The notes under the pieces are model-generated. The model saw only the letters and a program-made list of their open reading frames with translations, did no database searches and had not been told where the DNA came from. A program made the translations under genes and the position numbers. From an uncultured Tenacibaculum sp. (GTDB lineage: Bacteria; Bacteroidota; Bacteroidia; Flavobacteriales; Flavobacteriaceae), in NCBI GenBank assembly GCA_937922085.1, contig CAKZVD010000059.1, positions 1-64,000 of the forward strand: a DNA stretch of 64,000 nucleotides, read 5' to 3'. This document shows positions 25,129 to 32,420 of this stretch, one piece after another (position 1 is the stretch's first letter; every line of letters starts with the position of its first letter).

Positions 25129-25148
25129 ACATCTCTTGTAAAATTCAT

Positions 25149-25156
25149 TACATTTG
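25149..25156 (+). promoter_or_regulatory. Bacteroidetes -7 element (TACATTTG)
   Basis: TAnnTTTG match 31 nt before the ATG at 25188. It is the promoter of the first small lipoprotein gene. Confidence 0.5.
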
Positions 25157-25187
25157 TAATACATTAATTTTAAATCCCCAATAATTT

Positions 25188-25676
25188 ATGAAAAAAGTAC
25201 TTTTACTTTCATTCGTTTTCCTATTTTTTTTAGCCTGTTCATCTAATGATTCTGAGATGGAATTAGATGAAGATGGACAAGAACAAGTAGATGGAGACAA
25301 TAATACAGATGATAATGATGGTTCTGGTGACGACAATGATAATTCTGATGGAGATACAACTTCAGATAAAGAACCTTTAATTGGTACGTGGACTTATTAT
25401 TTAGCTAATGATAAAACTGTAGTTAATGATTGTTTACAAAAAACTACTTATGTTTTTAACGAAGATAGTTCATATACATACACAGAATACAGTATAGTGA
25501 ATGGTGAATGTCAAGAAAGTACTCAAAATAATCAAAGAGGAGAATGGACCGCTAAAGGAAATAGCATGTATGAATTAAGAAGACATGGTTATACTTCAGG
25601 TGCTGTTGGTGAAATTAAATTTGAAAATGACAATAAAAATATGATTATTGCCGGTTATACTTATAAAAGAAATTAA
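25188..25676 (+). CDS. Lipocalin-like small lipoprotein with acidic linker
   Basis: 162 aa. Lipoprotein signal VFLFFLACSS (Cys at residue 17). A long acidic Asp/Asn/Gly-rich linker of about 40 residues (DDNDGSGDDNDNSDGD) is followed by a domain beginning PLIGTWTYYLANDKTVVNDCLQKTTYVF. This G-x-W start, a Cys pair and a WTAKGN strand are shared with the three neighbouring lipoproteins. The fold is lipocalin-like by pattern. It is the first of a set of four tandem relatives in the region; binding partner unknown. Confidence 0.7.
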   Translation: MKKVLLLSFVFLFFLACSSNDSEMELDEDGQEQVDGDNNTDDNDGSGDDNDNSDGDTTSDKEPLIGTWTYYLANDKTVVNDCLQKTTYVFNEDSSYTYTEYSIVNGECQESTQNNQRGEWTAKGNSMYELRRHGYTSGAVGEIKFENDNKNMIIAGYTYKRN

Positions 25677-25701
25677 TTTTAACTTTTAAATTACTTTTAA
25701 A

Positions 25702-26076
25702 ATGAATAGAGTTCTAATTTTATCGTTATTACTATTTACATTGTTTTCTTGTTCAAATGATGATGATACTGAAAACAGTAATGATCCTATACTTGGAAAA
25801 TGGTTTCTTTTCTCTGTAAATAACACAGAAGTTTCTGATTGTGAAAAAAAATCTTCTATTGAGTTTAAAAGTAATGGTGTATTTATTTCTGATACATTTC
25901 AAGTAGCCGGAACTAATGGGACAGATTGTTTAAACATTAATATAATCGAAAATAGATGGGAAAATAAAGGTGATAATCTTTATTCTTATAATAACCTTGA
26001 ATCTGTAATAGATTTTTCTTCTGATGGAACTTCTTTTACTGTAACTAGTGGAAATTTAGTTTACAAAAAGAATTAA
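25702..26076 (+). CDS. Lipocalin-like small lipoprotein
   Basis: 124 aa. Signal LILSLLLFTLFSCSNDDD with an acidic lipoprotein export signal after Cys. The domain starts DPILGKWFLFSVNNTEVSDCEKKSSIEFKSNG and ends FTVTSGNLVYKK; strands and Cys spacing match the gene 25 nt upstream and the next one downstream. It is co-directional with the first and ends at a strong hairpin, so the two form a short operon. Function unknown. Confidence 0.68.
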   Translation: MNRVLILSLLLFTLFSCSNDDDTENSNDPILGKWFLFSVNNTEVSDCEKKSSIEFKSNGVFISDTFQVAGTNGTDCLNINIIENRWENKGDNLYSYNNLESVIDFSSDGTSFTVTSGNLVYKKN

Positions 26077-26097
26077 ATTTCAGATAAAGCATTCTTT

Positions 26098-26136
26098 AAA
26101 AACAGATATAAACTTTTAGTTTATATCTGTTTTTTA
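26098..26136 (+). terminator. Rho-independent terminator
   Basis: AACAGATATAAACT and AGTTTATATCTGTT form a 14-bp stem with a 3-nt loop, followed by T6. Confidence 0.92.
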
Positions 26137-26296
26137 TTGACTAAAATTATATGGTTTTCTTCATTTCACAATTTTAAAATAATAGCACTCCTCCTACTTA
26201 TAAACAACATGTTCATAAAACAAATACCGATTCTTAGGTATTGTATTAAATGACCTTTAAAAATACTTTTGATTTAAATTATAAAAACATTTAAAC

Positions 26297-26707
26297 ATGA
26301 AAAAAGTATTATTTTTTACATTATCACTCTTTATGTTATTTTCTTGTAGTTCTGAAGAAGGTGATATGGAAGGAGATGGATCAGTAAACCCTTCTGATCC
26401 TCTTATAGGTGTTTGGAATTTAAACTCTATTATAGGAAAGGATGGAACAGAATTTGCTGATAAATGTGATAAGATGGAAGAAACCAATTTTAAAAGTAAT
26501 GGTACACTAACTTCCACTTTGTTTGAACTTAATACAGATACAAACAATTGTGATAACTCAGAAACTATAAGCAGCAATTGGAAAAACAATGGTAATAATA
26601 CCTATACCTTTGGTCAAGGAGAATGGCTCATTAGTTTTTCTAATAATAATAAAACACTCAGTTTTAAAGATAATGATACAACATTAACTTATTCGAAGAA
26701 AAATTAA
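26297..26707 (+). CDS. Lipocalin-like small lipoprotein
   Basis: 136 aa. Signal VLFFTLSLFMLFSCSSEEGD with lipobox Cys. A short acidic linker leads to PLIGVWNLNSIIGKDGTEFADKCDKMEETNFKSNGTL, then ISSNWKNNGNNTYTF, the same domain as in the two genes upstream. It has its own upstream region (220 nt) and its own terminator, so it is probably monocistronic. It is the nearest complete gene upstream of the alpha-amylase gene; no functional link is evident. Confidence 0.68.
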   Translation: MKKVLFFTLSLFMLFSCSSEEGDMEGDGSVNPSDPLIGVWNLNSIIGKDGTEFADKCDKMEETNFKSNGTLTSTLFELNTDTNNCDNSETISSNWKNNGNNTYTFGQGEWLISFSNNNKTLSFKDNDTTLTYSKKN

Positions 26708-26727
26708 TAATACTATCTAGATTAACC

Positions 26728-26762
26728 AGATGAGTTCGACTAAAGTAGAGCTCATCTTTTTT
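26728..26762 (+). terminator. Rho-independent terminator
   Basis: AGATGAGTTC pairs with GAGCTCATCT (one G-T pair) and runs into TTTTTT. Confidence 0.85.
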
Positions 26763-26890
26763 CTTTTACCTTCTTAAATATTATCTTTTTAACATGAATC
26801 TTTAATTATCAAAACACTAACATATCTATAAAATTATTATCTAATTACTAAAAAAATATCTTTAAAATTTTCATTTTAACTATTTATTAA

Positions 26891-26908
26891 CACGAAATCG
26901 ATTTCGTG
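26891..26908. promoter_or_regulatory. Perfect 18-bp palindrome, LacI-type operator candidate
   Basis: CACGAAATCGATTTCGTG. The central ATCGAT with flanking inverted arms resembles LacI-family operators. It lies 107-124 nt before the alpha-amylase start. A LacI-type regulator is encoded at 60708-61709, but a link is unproven. Confidence 0.55.
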
Positions 26909-26957
26909 AATATCTAAACCTTTCTGTTTAAAATCTATGTGATATTTTAGATTACAA

Positions 26958-26985
26958 AATCGTTTTAGATACATCTAAAACGATT
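26958..26985. promoter_or_regulatory. 13-bp inverted repeat before alpha-amylase start
   Basis: AATCGTTTTAGAT, AC, then ATCTAAAACGATT. It lies 30-57 nt before the ATG at 27015 and could be a second operator or a leader hairpin. Confidence 0.5.
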
Positions 26986-27014
26986 AATAATTAACCCTTA
27001 TTAAATATTTTAAA

Positions 27015-28721
27015 ATGAAAAAAATCAGCTTAATGCTGTTCGTTTTTCTAACATTCTTATCTTGTCAAGAAGAAGAATTAGAAAACCTTTCTAACAAAGA
27101 AAAAACATCTATTGTAACAGCTTCGAGATTAACATCTTCATTACCAGGGAATGCTGAACAAGGAGCTATGTTACATGCTCACACTTGGTCCTTTAGTGGT
27201 ATTGAAGGCGCAATTCCTCAAATTGCAGCTGCTGGATTTAATTCTGTTTAAGTTTCTCCTGTGAACAAAACAAAAGGTAACAGTCCTTGGTGGATACTAT
27301 ACCAACCCTGTGATTTAAATATTGGTAATTCAGTTTTAGGATCTGAAGATCAATTTAGAAGTATGTTTCGAACAGCAGAAAACTATGGTGTAAAAATTAT
27401 CGTGGATGTTGTTCTAAATCATGTTGGAGATAATGGTACTTCTAATAATTGGGCTAATGAATTAGATCCTGCTTTAAAAAGAAGAGAATATTTCCATTCA
27501 AATGGAAGCATTAATAACTTTCAAGATAGATGGCAATTAACCCAGCAAGATTTACTAGGGTTACCTGATTGGAATACACAAAGAGGTGACGTGCAACAAT
27601 TACACATTAATTTTTTAAATAAATGTATTAGTGCTGGTGCAGATGGTTTTCGTTTTGATGCAGCAAAGCATATGGAAACTAGCGGTGGTGAAGATGGTGA
27701 TTGGAGAGGTAATTATTGGGAAAATGTATTAGGAGCATTAAATAATAAAAATAATTTATATCTTTTTGGTGAAGTATTACCAGATAATGCTGATAACGAT
27801 GAGCAGTATTTAAGATATTATGATTTAACTGCTTATGGTTACGGAGGAACTTTACGTAATGCTGTTAGAAATAACGATGCTACTAATGTTCAAAATATTT
27901 GGCACGGAAACCATACTTTAAGTCCAGATAAATCACTCGTATATATTGAAAACCATGATGATTATGAACATAATGATGGAAATTCTAGAGCATTAAATAC
28001 TTGGCAACGTAAAATGGGATATGCCATTGCTGCAGCAAGAGCTGATGTAACTCCTCGTTTACTTGATAGACCAGGTAATGAAGATGTTTGGAAAAATGCT
28101 GATGTTGCTTTAATTAATCATTTTCATAATGCAATGGTAGGAAAAGGAGAATATCTAAGAACTCCTAGAAAAGAAACATTAGTTGTAGATAGAGGTGATT
28201 CAGGAACTGCCATAATAAATCTAGGAGGAGAATTTAACATTAGTTCTCAAACAAATTTAAGATCTGGTACCTATAATGGTGAAGCGGGTACTTTTAATGT
28301 TTCTGGAGGTACAATTACTGGAAATGTAAAAGGAGGAGCTATTGTAGTTTTATATAATGGGATTAGTTATGGAAATAATAATACAGGTAACGGTAGCCCT
28401 GGAAATGGTGGAGATCCTGGTAATGGAGGAAACCCTGATGGAGATAATGGCGGAAACGGATCAAAAACAACAATTTATGTGCATTTTGATGCTGGTTGGG
28501 GTAATTCATTATCTATACGTGGTAATACTTCTCCTTTAAATTGGAACTCTGGTATTCAAATGACTAATGTAAATGCAAATACTTGGAAATTTGCAACTGA
28601 TGCAATATCACAAGGACAAAATTTTGAGTTTAAGGTATTAATAAATGATAGTACTTGGTCTTCAGGTAATAATTTTTCTGGTAGCGGTGGACAAGTTATT
28701 GATGTATCTCCTAACTTTTAA
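27015..28721 (+). pseudogene. Secreted GH13 alpha-amylase lipoprotein interrupted by one in-frame TAA
   Basis: One 568-codon frame split by a TAA at 27249-27251. The frame reads AAGFNSV, stop, VSPVNKTKGNSPWW; the equivalent place in GH13 amylases is usually a Gln, and CAA to TAA is a single change. Upstream is a lipoprotein signal (LTFLSCQEEE) and the start of the barrel (LHAHTWSF). Downstream are all GH13 sites: region I DVVLNHVGD, region II GFRFDAAKHM with the nucleophile Asp, region III FGEVL with the acid Glu, region IV YIENHDD. A Gly/Asn-rich linker and a C-terminal starch-binding-like domain (TTIYVHFDAGWGNSLSIRG) follow. If translated from a GTG after the stop (27261), export would be lost. 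It may be a real pseudogene or a sequence error. Confidence 0.85.
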
Positions 28722-28740
28722 AAACTAATATAATTCTTTA

Positions 28741-28771
28741 AAAAGATTACCTTTTTAGGCAGTCTTTTTTT
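28741..28771 (+). terminator. Terminator after alpha-amylase
   Basis: AAAAGATTACC and GGCAGTCTTTT form an 11-bp stem with one mismatch and one G-T pair, followed by T7. Confidence 0.7.
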
Positions 28772-28804
28772 ATTTTCCCCCTACTTTCTTTAATACAAAA
28801 AACT

Positions 28805-29196
28805 ATGAAAAAGTTTATTTATTTTTTTCTTATTATTCATTTTACTTCTTGTTCTAACGAGTCTCAAGAAAATTCAAATGATGATCAAATTATAGGAAAA
28901 TGGCAATTGTTTAATAGTATTGAAAGTGGTATAGATGTAACCAATAATTGTTTAAAAAATCTGAATTTACTTTTACTGATAATAATAAAGTAAATGGAGA
29001 AGTTATAATAGAAAATAATAACAATTGTGTTTCTGATGATGGAGTTCAAACGGGATCTTGGTCTAGAAATGGAATTTCTAATAATTATAATATATTTTTT
29101 TCTTCTAGATCAAATGTTCTCGAAATAACGTTAATAAACGATCATACATTTATAGCTAATGAAGATGATGTTGTAACAACTTATAAAAAATTATAG
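28805..29196 (+). pseudogene. Fourth lipocalin-like lipoprotein, -1 frameshift in an A6 run
   Basis: The first 52 codons encode a lipoprotein signal (FFLIIHFTSCSNES) and the family start DQIIGKWQLFNSIESG, then NNCLK. From there the coding continues in the -1 frame (KSEFTFTDNNKVNGEVIIENN ... GSWSRNGISNNYNIFF) to a stop at 29196. The junction is tg T TTA AAA aat, with an A6 run at 28954-28959. One missing A would explain it, but TTTAAAA is also a classic -1 slippery heptamer read in the right phase. The protein restored by -1 slippage would be about 130 aa, matching its three relatives. The status (error, decay, recoding) is unresolved. Confidence 0.8.
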
Positions 29197-29204
29197 TACT
29201 TATT

Positions 29205-29822
29205 TTATCCTTTGATAGATTGCTCAAATGGGATCCTGTTAACTATACTTCTACCCAAAGTAATTTCATCTGCATATTCTAACTCATCCCCTACTGAAAT
29301 TCCTCTAGCAATTGTAGAAGTAGTTACTTCATATTTTTCTATTTGTTTAAAAATATAAAAATTTGTAGTATCTCCTTCCATAGTAGAACTTAAAGCAAAA
29401 ATTAACTCTTTTACTTCTTTTTTTTTCACCTTCTCAACTAACGATTCTATTTGTAAATTTTGAGGACCAATGCCATCTATAGGAGAAATCTTCCCCCCTA
29501 AAACATGATATAATCCTCTAAATTGTCCTGTATTTTCAATAGCCATTACATCTCTAATATCTTCAACTACACAAACAATTTCTTCATTTCTATTAGTATT
29601 ACTACAAATATCACATAATAACGTATCTGAAATATTATGACATTTTTTACATGATTTTACCTCATTCCTAAGCGAATTCAAAGCCTCTGTAAGGTATTTA
29701 GTATTCTCTTTAGGTTGTTTTAATAAATGTAAAACCAAACGAAGTGCAGTACGCTTACCTATTCCTGGCAACCTACTTACTTCATTTACTGCATTTTCAA
29801 GAAGTTTAGACGAAAAATTCAT
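29205..29822 (-). CDS. recR: Recombination protein RecR
   Basis: 205 aa, full length. Works with RecF/RecO to load RecA at gaps. Helix-hairpin-helix at residues ~5-40 ([21 protein letters not shown]). Four-Cys zinc finger at ~54-72 ([16 protein letters not shown]). Toprim domain from ~78 ([38 protein letters not shown]). The C-terminal [24 protein letters not shown] is the conserved end. A TAATTTTG -7 element lies only 6-13 nt before the ATG. It stands alone, divergent to pepD. Confidence 0.96.
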   Translation of the reverse strand: MNFSSKLLENAVNEVSRLPGIGKRTALRLVLHLLKQPKENTKYLTEALNSLRNEVKSCKKCHNISDTLLCDICSNTNRNEEIVCVVEDIRDVMAIENTGQFRGLYHVLGGKISPIDGIGPQNLQIESLVEKVKKKEVKELIFALSSTMEGDTTNFYIFKQIEKYEVTTSTIARGISVGDELEYADEITLGRSIVNRIPFEQSIKG

Positions 29823-29827
29823 AACTG

Positions 29828-29835
29828 CAAAATTA
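29828..29835 (-). promoter_or_regulatory. Bacteroidetes -7 element (TAATTTTG, minus strand) of recR
   Basis: Plus-strand CAAAATTA, 6-13 nt before the recR ATG at 29822, so the transcript would have almost no leader. Confidence 0.4.
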
Positions 29836-29923
29836 CGATAATCTAGAAGAAAGAACCCAAAAAAGAACTAAAGACTTATATCTCTTTATTCTTTATTCTC
29901 TACTTTAAAAATCTTAAAAAACG

Positions 29924-29931
29924 TACCTTTG
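29924..29931 (+). promoter_or_regulatory. Bacteroidetes -7 element (TACCTTTG) of pepD
   Basis: The track's TTG start at 29929 falls inside this promoter element, so it cannot be translated from a transcript starting here. The ATG at 29953 is the supported start. Confidence 0.65.
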
Positions 29932-29952
29932 AAATATCAAATTACAATTTTA

Positions 29953-31416
29953 ATGAGCTCAGAAATAAGAAATATAGAACCTAAAGCTGTTTGGAATCAT
30001 TTTGCAGATTTAAACGCAGTTCCTCGTCCTTCAAAAAAAGAAGAACGTGTAATTCAATTTATGGTTGATTTTGGTAAGAAACTAAATTTAAAAACTATAG
30101 TTGATAAAGTTGGAAATGTTATTATTACCAAGCCTGCTACTACAGGAATGGAAAATAAAAAAACCATTGTAATGCAAAGTCATTTAGATATGGTACATCA
30201 AAAAAATTCAGATACCAATTTTGATTTCGATACTGAAGGAATAAAAATGTATATCGACAAAGATTGGGTAAAAGCTGATGGTACTACCTTAGGAGCAGAT
30301 AACGGACTCGGTGTTGCTTCTATTATGGCTATTTTGTCTTCAACGAATATTCCTCACCCTACTATTGAAGCTTTATTTACCATAGATGAAGAAACAGGTA
30401 TGACAGGTGCAATGGGATTAGAAGGAGGCTTATTAACTGGAGAAATCTTATTGAATTTAGATACAGAAGAAGATGATGAAATTGGTATTGGTTGTGCTGG
30501 TGGTGTAGATATTACTGCTACGAGAATCTATACTCCAGAAGAAACGCCTAAAAACACAATAGCTTTTGAGATTTCTGTTACTGGATTAAACGGAGGACAT
30601 TCAGGAATGGATATTCATAAAGGTTTAGGTAACGCAAACAAAATTATGAACCGTTTATTATTTGATGGTTTCACTAATTTTGGCTTACGTATTGCAGAAA
30701 TTAATGGAGGTAGTTTACGTAATGCTATTCCTAGAGAAAGTTTTGCTACTATTACTATTGATAGTGTTTCTAAAGAACCTTTCTTATTTGAATTAAGCCA
30801 ATTAATTAATGAAATAAAAACTGAGTTTTCTTCTTTAGAACCTAATTTAACTATTGAATTAAACGAAATTGAATCACCAAAAAACGTGATGGATTTAGGT
30901 GTTCAAATAGGTCTTATTAAAGCTATTTACGGTTCATTAAATGGGGTATATCGTATGAGTCCGGATATAGAAGACTTAGTAGAAACGTCTAATAATGTTG
31001 CTCGAGTTATAGTTAAAGACGGAAGGATTAAAATTGGATGTTTAACTCGTTCTTCTTCAGAAACGAATAAGTGGGATTTAGCAAATTCATTACGTGCTGT
31101 ATTTGAGTTAGCAGGTTTTGAAGTTGAATTTTCTGGTACATACCCAGGTTGGTTACCAAATAAAGATTCTGATATTTTAAAAGTTTTAAAAAACTTATAC
31201 ATAAAAATGAATAATTCTGAACCACATGTTGCAGCGTGTCATGCAGGTTTAGAGTGTGGTATTTTAGGTCAAAACTATCCTGAAATGGATATGATTTCTT
31301 TTGGACCTAATATTCGTGGTGCACATTCACCAGATGAACGTGCTCAAATTTCGTCTACACAAAAATTTTGGGATTTTTTATTAGAGATATTGCAAAATAT
31401 ACCTGAAAAGAAGTAA
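29953..31416 (+). CDS. pepD: Beta-Ala-His (aminoacyl-histidine) dipeptidase, M20C family
   Basis: 487 aa from the ATG at 29953. Cytosolic metallodipeptidase cleaving Xaa-His dipeptides. Metal and catalytic sites of the M20 family in order: VMQSHLDMVHQK (metal His and catalytic Asp), GADNGLGVASIMA (bridging Asp), DEETGMTGAMGLEGG (general-base Glu). A dimerisation insert carries LNGGHSGMDIHKG, and the C-terminal site is ISFGPNIRGAHSPDER with a metal His. Length fits PepD (about 485 aa). The promoter and a perfect palindromic terminator bracket it, so it is monocistronic. Confidence 0.93.
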   Translation: MSSEIRNIEPKAVWNHFADLNAVPRPSKKEERVIQFMVDFGKKLNLKTIVDKVGNVIITKPATTGMENKKTIVMQSHLDMVHQKNSDTNFDFDTEGIKMYIDKDWVKADGTTLGADNGLGVASIMAILSSTNIPHPTIEALFTIDEETGMTGAMGLEGGLLTGEILLNLDTEEDDEIGIGCAGGVDITATRIYTPEETPKNTIAFEISVTGLNGGHSGMDIHKGLGNANKIMNRLLFDGFTNFGLRIAEINGGSLRNAIPRESFATITIDSVSKEPFLFELSQLINEIKTEFSSLEPNLTIELNEIESPKNVMDLGVQIGLIKAIYGSLNGVYRMSPDIEDLVETSNNVARVIVKDGRIKIGCLTRSSSETNKWDLANSLRAVFELAGFEVEFSGTYPGWLPNKDSDILKVLKNLYIKMNNSEPHVAACHAGLECGILGQNYPEMDMISFGPNIRGAHSPDERAQISSTQKFWDFLLEILQNIPEKK

Positions 31417-31436
31417 TTCCTTTTTAACATAATATA

Positions 31437-31472
31437 AAAAGCCTCATCTTAAATTTAAGATGAGGCTTTTTT
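31437..31472 (+). terminator. Rho-independent terminator
   Basis: GCCTCATCTTAAA is followed directly by its reverse complement TTTAAGATGAGGC and T6. Very strong. Confidence 0.95.
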
Positions 31473-31663
31473 ATTTCAAATAAACTTTCAAATCAGTTAA
31501 TTATTTTAATTCATTTTTATCAAAATCAATAGACACTATTTGTTTAAATTAAAACTATTAATTGAATACTGTTTTCTCTAAAATCCACTAATAATTACTA
31601 TTAATTTAAAACTTAAAAAACATGATATCTTTTTTTTTAACAGTTTTATTAGATTTATAATTA

Positions 31664-31671
31664 TATATTTG
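31664..31671 (+). promoter_or_regulatory. Bacteroidetes -7 element (TATATTTG) of duplicated operon copy A
   Basis: TAnnTTTG match 42 nt before the ATG at 31713. Confidence 0.5.
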
Positions 31672-31712
31672 AGTAACCAACTTAAAACTTTTAAAATCTA
31701 AACTTGCTATCA

Positions 31713-32399
31713 ATGAGAAAAATGCTATCAACCATTTTTTTATTGTTGACTACTTCTGTTCTATATAGTCAAGATAAAAATATTGACAACCTATTCTACT
31801 CTTCTTTTGATAATATTATTGGGCAAAGAAACACTAAACTTAGTTATGGCTTCGTTTTTAAAGAAAAGTATCGAAAAAGATTCAAAGACAATCATAATTT
31901 TTTTTTAAACGATCAGTTTAAGAAAGGAAATATTCATTATAGAGGGGAACTTTTTTATAATATTGGATTAAAATATGATTTAGTTGAAGATCTTTTAATT
32001 CTTAAAATATCTAATAACGAACAACTTATTTCTGTTATACCTGAAAAAAAGAATGTTCTATATTTTCTATTAGATAATTTAAAATTTGTACATACTAAAA
32101 AACTTGGATTTTTAGAAGAAGTAATTGAGACCAAGAATTTTTCTATCTTTAAAAAGCATAAAAAAAATGTAAAAGAAAACAAAGATGAAAAATTTATCTA
32201 TCACACTTTTAAACAAATAACTCAACATTTTATTTTATATAAAAAGAATTACTATTCCATAGAATCTAAAAGAGATTTTATAAGAATATTTCCTAATCAA
32301 AAAAAAGCTATCAATAAATTTTTTAAATCAAATAAATTTTTATTAAAAAATGATTACAAAAATTTTATTGTAAAACTTATTAATCAACTTCAGTCTTAA
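31713..32399 (+). CDS. Exported protein of duplicated operon, copy A
   Basis: 228 aa from the ATG at 31713; the track's TTG start nine bases earlier is not needed. Signal peptide LSTIFLLLTTSVLYSQ. The mature protein is basic and Lys/Phe-rich, with the core LSYGFVFKEKYRKRFKDNHNFF, KYDLVEDLLILKISN, and an end KNFIVKLINQLQS. It is clearly paralogous to the first gene of copy B (NTKLSYGTAYKERYIKK, KYDLVNDIAILKIS). I do not recognise the family. It lies 21 nt before the STN-TonB receptor gene, so it is the first gene of the operon. A periplasmic accessory role is only a guess. Confidence 0.6.
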   Translation: MRKMLSTIFLLLTTSVLYSQDKNIDNLFYSSFDNIIGQRNTKLSYGFVFKEKYRKRFKDNHNFFLNDQFKKGNIHYRGELFYNIGLKYDLVEDLLILKISNNEQLISVIPEKKNVLYFLLDNLKFVHTKKLGFLEEVIETKNFSIFKKHKKNVKENKDEKFIYHTFKQITQHFILYKKNYYSIESKRDFIRIFPNQKKAINKFFKSNKFLLKNDYKNFIVKLINQLQS

Positions 32400-32420
32400 T
32401 TTTAAATAATAAAATCAGTT

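Larger units (their letters stand above)
26708..27014. other. Intergenic region with terminator and two palindromes before alpha-amylase
   Basis: Contains the terminator of the preceding lipoprotein gene (26728-26762), an 18-bp perfect palindrome (26891-26908) and a 13-bp inverted repeat with 2-nt spacer (26958-26985). No gene is seen. Confidence 0.7.

Noticed and set aside
28357-28539. 60-aa ORF inside the amylase linker
   Set aside because: Alternate frame of a Gly/Asn-rich linker that gives Met/Ile-rich nonsense.
30927-31225. Two minus-strand ORFs inside pepD
   Set aside because: Opposite-strand shadows of a fully supported enzyme.
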